Shown piece after piece: positions 57,290-64,000 of a stretch of DNA of 64,000 nt. The translations under genes and the position numbers were made by a program. Below the pieces are notes generated by a model. That model did no database searches, was not told where the DNA came from, and saw nothing but the letters and a program-made list of their open reading frames with translations. Position 1 is the first letter of the stretch; the number at the start of each line of letters is the position of its first letter. This stretch comes from Cinnamomum chago (taxonomy: Eukaryota > Streptophyta > Magnoliopsida > Laurales > Lauraceae), in NCBI GenBank assembly GCA_038049695.1, contig CP142451.1:69332001-69396000 (forward strand). The letters are read 5' to 3'.

Positions 57290-58854
57290 TGAAAGTCCTA
57301 GGATCCTAACCCTAGAGGGGGGGGGGGGTGAATAGGGTGTGCTACAAATATGACCAATTTAGACCAATTTTAACTTCTTAACATGAACTAGTCACAAGTG
57401 ATGATAAACAATCTAAATGCGGAAGCTAATATAAACAATCACCACAAAAGCAAGCACCACAACACAAAGGTTTATAGTGGTTCGGCTTCAATGCCTACGT
57501 CCACTACCGGCTTGTGAACCAATCACCCCACCGGATTTCCACTATTTATGCTTTTTACTAGGCTAAGCAATAACCTTTACAATGTTGTTTTTGTAGGCTC
57601 AACAACAACCTTTACAAGATGCTTTTCAAGGCTAAGCAATAACCTTTACACAATGCTTTTCTTAGGCTAAGCAATAACCTTTACAAATAAGGATTTCTCT
57701 AAGAAGGTGTCTTTACAAAAGAACACTCTAAGAGATACAATTTAAAGCACAATTGAATTGCCTCTAAATAGGCTTATATGAAAGTGAAATTCAAATTACA
57801 AACATACACTAGAATAAGCTAAAGTGTGTGCACAAGTGTATGAATGTTTTACTTCAATCAATTTCAACAATGAAGCTCTTAAATGAATGCATGATGCATT
57901 TTAAAATCAAAGCTTAGAAAGTGATGATTGAAGATAAATGCTAATCACATGAAAGATTCAAACAACTTAAAGAAATGAACTAAAACAAGTTGTATGAATA
58001 TTAAAGTCTAAGAACACATGTGATTTAGATAAGAGCGATTGCAAACCATTCTAATATACCAAAGATGATAATGAGTTTGCAAAACAACTCTTTAAAAGCT
58101 AGAAATCATGCATAAATGAAAATACAAAGATTTAAACATGCATTGATTCTACTTTGAATGGAAATCAAAATAACTAGTAAGATGTACCTTTTAAAAACTC
58201 AAGCATTTGATTTCCAAAAAGCCTTCTAGCCTTATCACCTAATTCCCCTTTCTTAGGCTCCAAAATGGTCTCAAAAGTTCATCCAACAAACCTCTCAAAA
58301 GAAGGGAATGGAATGGACTTTAAAGCAAAAAACAGTCCAACGGCTAGTTTCCCCGGTCGACCTGGACCCTTACCCGGTCGACCTGGTACACACAACGGCT
58401 ATATTTCTGACCGTTGGTGTTTCAGGAACCCTGTCGACCTGCAGTGGGGCCGGTCGACCGACCACACTGTAGGTCGACCCCCTAGGACCAAAATTTCCCC
58501 AAAAAAGCATATTTGAAGGTTTTTCTTGGAGGGAATTTTTGGGCCATTAAATCAAGCTTGGAAACATGTTTTAAATCAAACTAAGAGGTTTTAAAAACAT
58601 GAAACAGAAAAAACCTAAAATGATTCAAAACTTTAAAACCAATGGCTTACTTGATTTGATAAATCTCTTTTCAAATCTAATTGCATCCAAGTTTAAAAAC
58701 AAAACATGCATAACTCAATACTTTTACAAATCTAAAAACCAATGCATGTAAAATCAAGATTTCAAGATTTTCTAAATCAATGCAAGTGTGTAAATTCAAA
58801 TGATGCTAATATGATAATGCATCCATCAAATTGCAATATACAAAATTCCTAACA
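57290..58854 (-). mobile_element. 3' LTR of Y3
   Basis: On the minus strand it starts TGTTAGGAATTTTG and ends GGATCCTAGGACTTTCA. It contains a 12-base G run (57317-57328), the ~40-bp tandem array (about 57555-57690) and GGTCGACC palindromes (58350-58486). Confidence 0.93.
58350..58486 (-). repeat. Palindrome array in Y3 LTR
   Basis: CGGTCGACCG at 58451-58460, three or more further GGTCGACC sites at about 58354-58386, and an AACGG…CCGTT pair across 58396-58416. It lies about 370-500 bases from the LTR start. Confidence 0.85.
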
Positions 58855-59440
58855 ATCTCCCCCTTTGCAATTTTATGGCAACTTACTCAACATTGAATTA
58901 ACACATCAAGTCTTCAGCTCCCCCTAAGCTGGACAATTCTTAAAATCTTCTTGGATGCTCCTTCTCTTAGCTTGGGCTCTTGGTTCCTTTCTTCATTCTT
59001 CTTGATGCTTGGAGCTTGATCATTCTTCAATCTTTCTTTCTTTAGCTAAGCATCTTCTTTAGCTCCCAAGCTTTCTTTCTTCTAGCTCTCCCCCTTTGAC
59101 CATGCCTCTCTCTCCCTTTGGCAAGGTATGTATTCTCTCCCCCTGTAGAAGATCATACAAAATCTCCCCTTAGGAAGCTTGGACATTTTCTTCACCCTTT
59201 TGAGAACTTGAATGCTCTCTCCCCCTTTGACATTAAATTGCAAAGGTACCTACACACATGAAATAAGGAAAATACCTTTTAGTAGCACCTGTTAACAAAA
59301 GAAATCGAAAATGAAATTCATAACAGGTTATCATGTGTGGAATAAGACTCTAAGGGTTTAAAGGCAATCTAAGGGTCAATTTGATCAAAACTAATACTTC
59401 CTATGAAGGTTTACACTCCCCCTCAATCCATTCTCTCCTT
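58855..59440 (-). promoter_or_regulatory. Multiple polypurine tracts of Y3
   Basis: AAAGGGGGAGATT abuts the 3' LTR on the minus strand. Further AGGGGGAG-type tracts occur at about 58919, 59086, 59134, 59217 and 59418, in the same order as in Y2. Confidence 0.82.
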
Positions 59441-61258
59441 TTGTCAAACTTTTGACAAAGATATAACTATTTGGTGCAAGGAGAAGATGGTTTAACCAAT
59501 TGAGGGTCAACTTCAAGAGAAGGATTAGATTCGTTTAACTATAAAGCTCAATATGATCAAATTACCAAAAGAAAGCAAGGTCTAATGAGAAAAGCAATCA
59601 TGGATACCAATTGGAAAATCAAAGAATACCAATTGAGATTCAAAGATAAGTCTATTAAAACAATCACTCTAAAATGGATTTAAAAATATAACTATTAGGA
59701 AGAATCCAAATTAGAGCTATCCATGATGAAATGGGGTTTATTAAACATAGCATCAAATAATTTAACTATGAAGATCATATGCTATGAAAGATTTGAAATC
59801 ATTTCATTCAAACAATAAATATGACTATTAATGTGCAAGAATGAGTGAAATGAAATTCAACCATGAAGCCAACCTCAACTAATAACCAACCAATATTATG
59901 AACACATAAACATGGTGGTCATGAGATATACCTATATGAGCAAGAGATGTGGCAAACATGAAAATTATGATGCTAAAGGTGTGTGACATGGAACAAATAT
60001 ATAACTATCAAGTTCAATCCAATGTAGACAATGTCTATCACACACACAAGATAAGATATCAATTGGATATGAAATCAATGGAAAATTATACCAAATGAAA
60101 CCAATTGAATATGACAACATGATTAATAGCAAGGATGTGACAAACACAAAATTCCATCAAGCATCATAAAAGGCTATTCATCACTTTAAATGATATAACT
60201 ATTGAGCATAGTGATGAGCAAGATAAATTGCAATGCAAAAGGATATAATCTTGGAAATGCATGCAATTTTCAAAGTGTCAAAATCATATGAATTCAACAT
60301 CTAAGATATCCATCAAACATATAACTATGAAATACAAGGAATGAATCTCAAAGAATTTCATATGATCAAGATCACTACTATGAAGTTGAAACATGTATAA
60401 GGAAGATATCACTTAGAGAATACACATGAATCAACATCATAACCATTCAAAAAGAAATGTCTAGAAGGCATAGAGGATGGATTTGGGTTCTAGTATGGTT
60501 TCTACAAATATAACTAATATCACAACCATACATAGAACCAATAGTCATTTGCATATAAAAGGAATGTAAACAAATAAGCAAGGATGCAAACAACATTCAT
60601 TTCCATTTCTAAGATGATGAAACCAAAAGAACAAGGAAATGTGAATCATGGAACATGCTTTGATGATCATGACTAATGATGTTTTAGAGCATTTCCATTC
60701 ATACAATCTTCAAATCATTTCAATAAACAAAATCCAACAATAAGCATAAAAGAATGACTTTGAAGAACAACTTTCAACATTGTATTTTAAAAAGATATAA
60801 CTTAAATGAGACACATACAAGTTGATTTTTCAAAACAATGATTTTCCATATAAAAGTATAACTTAGAAATCCATGGAAAACTTAAGTTGATTCAAATCAT
60901 TTGATCAAATAATCTTACCATGACATCTACACAAATGATTTTGCAACAACAATTGATCATGAATAATCTAGCTATGAAAGCTTTTGAAATCACAATCAAT
61001 TGATCATGTAAAGAAATGCAATGCAAGTCATGTAACTCAATGAGTGCAAAAAGCAAATCTAACATGATGAAATTATAATAAAAAGATTTTGAAAACCATG
61101 ATATGTAACTTAGAATGGTGCATGAAAACAAAATCAATTGATCATAAAGAAACAATGCATTTTAATAGATGTAACTATATAGAAACAAAATGCAAATGCA
61201 ACATGACCAACAATAAGATTTAACTTTAAAGGAAAGGTTGGTCAAGAGGTTCAAGGCC
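59441..61258 (-). other. Non-coding internal region of Y3
   Basis: AT-rich, collinear with 32376-34181 in Y2. Roughly two dozen copies of GATATAACTA or close variants (plus strand) occur, for example at 59459, 59683, 59998, 60189, 60321, 60791 and 61166. No protein domain is recognised. Confidence 0.8.
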
Positions 61259-62680
61259 TTAAGGTTTGTCTAAGTATCTAACTTTATGAATCCACCTAAG
61301 GTCTTGGGCTTTGGAGACTATTTTGGAAACTCCACCAACTAAAGGAGATAGAGATTGAATTCTTTTAGACTTAACATCAAATCTTTGAGGTTTGACTATT
61401 TTAGATTGATGATTAGTCTTAGAAAGTTGGTGTGTTTGTTTCATAGGGGATTGATTTATTTTCTTTTTATTCTTCTCATTTCTTTTAGCTTTTCCTCCCT
61501 CTTTTTGCCTTTTTAACTTTTGAACCTTTTTCAAGAGTTCTTTCATTTCTAAGGTTAAAGGAGGGAAAGTGAGAAGATTCTTTTTGATAGATTTACTTTG
61601 ATTTTTAGTCTTTTTAAAATCTATCTTGGATGACTCTTTGTGAATTGTTTTAACTTGTTTGAACTTCTTAGAGTATTCCTTGTTATTCAAAGTCTTACCC
61701 TTCATAGAATTAGATTTAACTTTCTTAGGTTCAAAGATGGGTTTAGACATATGATTTTTCCTTAATTTGCACACAAATTTGAAATGTCCTTCTTTACCAC
61801 AATAATGACATTTAGTTTTGGACATTTGAGAGAGTGTGCAAGAGAATGAGGACTCACATTTCACAAAAGTGTTGGTGAATTTGGGGTCATGTGAAGTATA
61901 CTTATTAAAACCAAGACCCGTCCTATCTCCATGAGATTTACCCAATTTAAACAACTTTTCAAGTCTCTCTTCACTTTGGGTAAACTTGCACTCATACTTT
62001 TGTTTATATCCTTCAAGTTGAGTGACTTTGGTTATAAGGATTGAATTTTCATTTTTGACTTTTAAAAGATCATTTTCAATTTCCTTATAGTTACTTAGCT
62101 CTTCATTGACAAGTTTTAGTTCAAGTTTAAGTTCATTAACAACATTAGATCCAAGTTCTAAGGTTTTTAACTTACTTTGAACATTTGACATATTTTCCAT
62201 GGAAATTGTCAACTTGGATTCTAAATTGATAAAGTCTTTGTCTTGCCTTTTTAATAGATCTCTTAGGTTTAAATTTTCCTTTTTAAGATCATCATTTCCT
62301 ATCTTTAATTCATTTAGTTCATCTTTGATATTAGATAGGTTATTTAAAGAGATCATGAACTTAGAGTCTAGACATTGTATTACTTCTTCTTTCTCTCTAA
62401 GTTCATCTTTTGAAGAGACTAGTTCTTTGTTTAGTCTTTTAGATTATTCTCTTAACTTTTTGTTATTCTTTTCAAGCTTTAAGGATAATTCATATAATTC
62501 TTCAAAGGCTTGTTGAAGATCTTCTTCATTTTCATTATAATCTTCTTCTTTTATGTCACATTGAGATTCATTAGTTTGAGAGTTTGAATCTCCAATAGAA
62601 GGAAGAAGGAGGGGTCTAGAAGAATCTACACAAGAATCTAAACTATCTATCATAATGGAATCCATCCTAATGATTTTCAT
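61259..62680 (-). pseudogene. Copia-type gag with one in-frame stop (Y3)
   Basis: A single frame of about 473 codons is broken only by TAA at 62444-62446. N-terminal part (62680-62447): acidic, with LQQAFEELYELSLKLEKNNK. Middle (62443 to about 61930): long coiled coil rich in Lys, Glu, Leu and Asn. Then the CCHC knuckle CHYCGKEGHFKFVC (about 61762-61803), a basic Lys-rich stretch, and the end DLRWIHKVRYLDKP. This matches the C-terminal half of Sirevirus-like gags. The usual N-terminal gag core (UBN2-type) and everything after gag are missing. The knuckle suggests RNA packaging; the stop would truncate the protein unless read through. Confidence 0.87.
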
Positions 62681-62766
62681 GTAAGCACAACTCTAGGGTT
62701 TTGACTCTAGGTTTTTACACCTAATCAAGAGTTCCAAACACTTGATCCTAAAAGATAGAGCATGAG

Positions 62767-62778
62767 GCTCTGATACCA
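62767..62778 (-). promoter_or_regulatory. Inner primer-binding site of Y3
   Basis: TGGTATCAGAGC on the minus strand, a second complement of initiator tRNA-Met inside the leader, 232 bases from the outer one. The 17-bp stretch 'gctctgataccaattga' is identical in both places, and the sequence before the inner site ends in TCA, as an LTR end would. Confidence 0.85.
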
Positions 62779-62998
62779 ATTGATGAGGGGTCTGAATTTC
62801 TTCAAAACCCTCGAGGACCCATATCCTCTTAACACGGATCACCAAATGGTACCTATCAGAGTCCAGACACATGGAGCACTATAGTCCCCCCCCACATGCC
62901 TGCCACGAACGGAGTCTCTATTTATCCGCTATTTCAAGCGAGAGTTTCCGTGGATGCGAGTGATCACGACTCACAAGGAGTTTTTCCGAGGCTCTACA

Positions 62999-63010
62999 GC
63001 TCTGATACCA
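62999..63010 (-). promoter_or_regulatory. Outer primer-binding site of Y3
   Basis: TGGTATCAGAGC on the minus strand, two bases after the 5' LTR end (TGAAAGTCC at 63013 in plus orientation). This is the functional position for tRNA-Met priming. Confidence 0.92.
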
Positions 63011-63012
63011 AT

Positions 63013-64000
63013 TGAAAGTCCTGGGATCCTAACCTAGAGGGGGGGGGGGGGTGAATAGGGTGTGCTACAAATATGACCAATTTAGACCAATTTTAACTTC
63101 TTAACATGAACTAGTCACAAGTGATGATAAACAATCTAAATGCGGAAGCTAATATAAACAATCACCACAAAAGCAAGCACCACAACACAAAGGTTTATAG
63201 TGGTTCGGCCTCAATGCCTACGTCCACTACCGGCTTGTGATCCAATCACCCCACCGGATTTCCACTATTTATGCTTTTTACTAGGCTAAGCAATAACCTT
63301 TACAATGTTGTTTTTCTAGGCTCAACAACAACCTTTACAAGATGCTTTTCAAGGCTAAGCAATAACCTTTACACAATGCTTTTCTTAGGCTAAGCAATAA
63401 CCTTTACAAATAAGGATTTCTCTAAGAAGGTGTCTTCACAAAAGAACACTCTAAGAGATACAATTTAAAGCACAATTGAATTGCCTCTAAATAGGCTTAT
63501 ATGGAAGTGAAATTCAAATTACAAACATACACTAGAATAAGCTAAAGTGTGTGCACAAGTGTATGAATGTTTTACTTCAATCAATTTCAACAATGAAGCG
63601 CTTAAATGAATGCATGATGCATTTTAAAATCAAAGCTTAGAAAATGATGATTGAAGATAAATGCTAATCACATGAAAGATTCAAACAACTTAAAGAAATG
63701 AACTAAAACAAGTTGTATGAATATTAAAGTCTAAGAACACATGTGATTTAGATAAGAGTGATTGCAAACCATTCTAATATACCAAAGATGATAATGAGTT
63801 TGCAAAACAACTCTTTAAAAGCTAGAAATCATGCATAAATGAAAATACAAAGATTTAAACATGCATTGATTCTACTTTGAATGGAAATCAAAATAACTAG
63901 TAAGATGTACCTTTTAAAAACTCAAGCATTTGATTTCCAAAAAGCCTTCTAGCCTTATCACCTAATTCATCTTTCTTAGGCTCCAAAATGGTCTCAAAAG
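63013..64000 (-). mobile_element. 5' LTR of Y3 (partial, continues beyond the window)
   Basis: Homologous to 57290-58280, with a 13-base G run (63039-63051) and the ~40-bp tandem array (about 63283-63415). The window ends inside it, just before the place where the palindrome array is expected. Confidence 0.93.

Larger units (their letters stand above)
57285..64000 (-). mobile_element. Family Y element (Y3), nearly complete, running off the right edge
   Basis: On the minus strand: 5' LTR (from beyond the window to 63013), primer-binding site (63010-62999), gag (62680-61259), non-coding internal part, polypurine tracts, and 3' LTR (58854-57290). The left flank is GAAAG (57285-57289); the right flank is outside. 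The internal region is only about 4.2 kb and has no pol, so the element is non-autonomous. The two LTR parts that can be compared (about 990 bases) differ at roughly a dozen positions by eye, so insertion is recent relative to the other elements here. Confidence 0.93.

Overview
The window is nuclear DNA of a flowering plant, most likely a non-grass. It is AT-rich, its genes have introns, and most of it is transposable elements nested inside one another. Two host genes are recognisable as such: the 5' end of a cytosolic cysteinyl-tRNA synthetase (exons at 9308-9474 and 4148-4211, minus strand, running off the left edge) and a broken glutaredoxin-like gene (23483-23888, minus). A third host gene, the Golgi SNARE GOS12, appears only as a three-exon fragment carried inside a CACTA transposon.

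Layout, left to right. 1-9.5 kb: a decayed Ty1-copia pol, a truncated RTE-type LINE tail with a 16-bp target duplication, and the CysRS exons separated by a ~5.1-kb intron that holds an L1-type LINE. 9.5-13.6 kb: CysRS upstream region, a non-autonomous hAT element and a hAT transposase relic. 13.6-21.2 kb: a long LTR (family X, probably Gypsy) into which a solo LTR of family Y and an inverted solo LTR of family X have inserted. 21.2-24.6 kb: Copia LTR pieces, including a perfect solo LTR, then the glutaredoxin pseudogene and another X fragment. 24.6-46.2 kb: one Ty1-copia element (5' LTR, tRNA-Met primer site, leader, degenerate gag-pol) that was hit by an X solo LTR, a Y element, a hAT element and a CACTA element; its 3' part is missing. 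46.2-55 kb: low-information DNA with tRNA-derived SINEs, a family of inverted duplicated segments, a long hairpin and an RTE LINE remnant. 55-64 kb: another X LTR interrupted by a young, nearly intact family-Y element that runs off the right edge.

Family Y carries a C-terminal gag half with a CCHC knuckle, no pol, and a series of polypurine tracts before the 3' LTR. It looks like a non-autonomous Copia element of the Sirevirus type. Five family-X LTR copies are present and none has a recognisable internal region in the window. At least four insertions are solo LTRs with exact 5-bp target duplications, so LTR-LTR recombination has been frequent.

The most striking pattern is that four of the five X copies, all three Y copies and the Copia leader carry a short GC-rich array of perfect palindromes at a roughly fixed place. 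The palindrome itself differs from copy to copy (for example TCGCTCGAGCGA, CGGCTAGCCG, GACCATGGTC, or GGTCGACC cores). Also worth a second look are the duplicated primer-binding site and recurring AGTTATAT motif of family Y, the Pack-CACTA with GOS12 exons, and the microhomology-type deletion in the Y copy at 30-35 kb.
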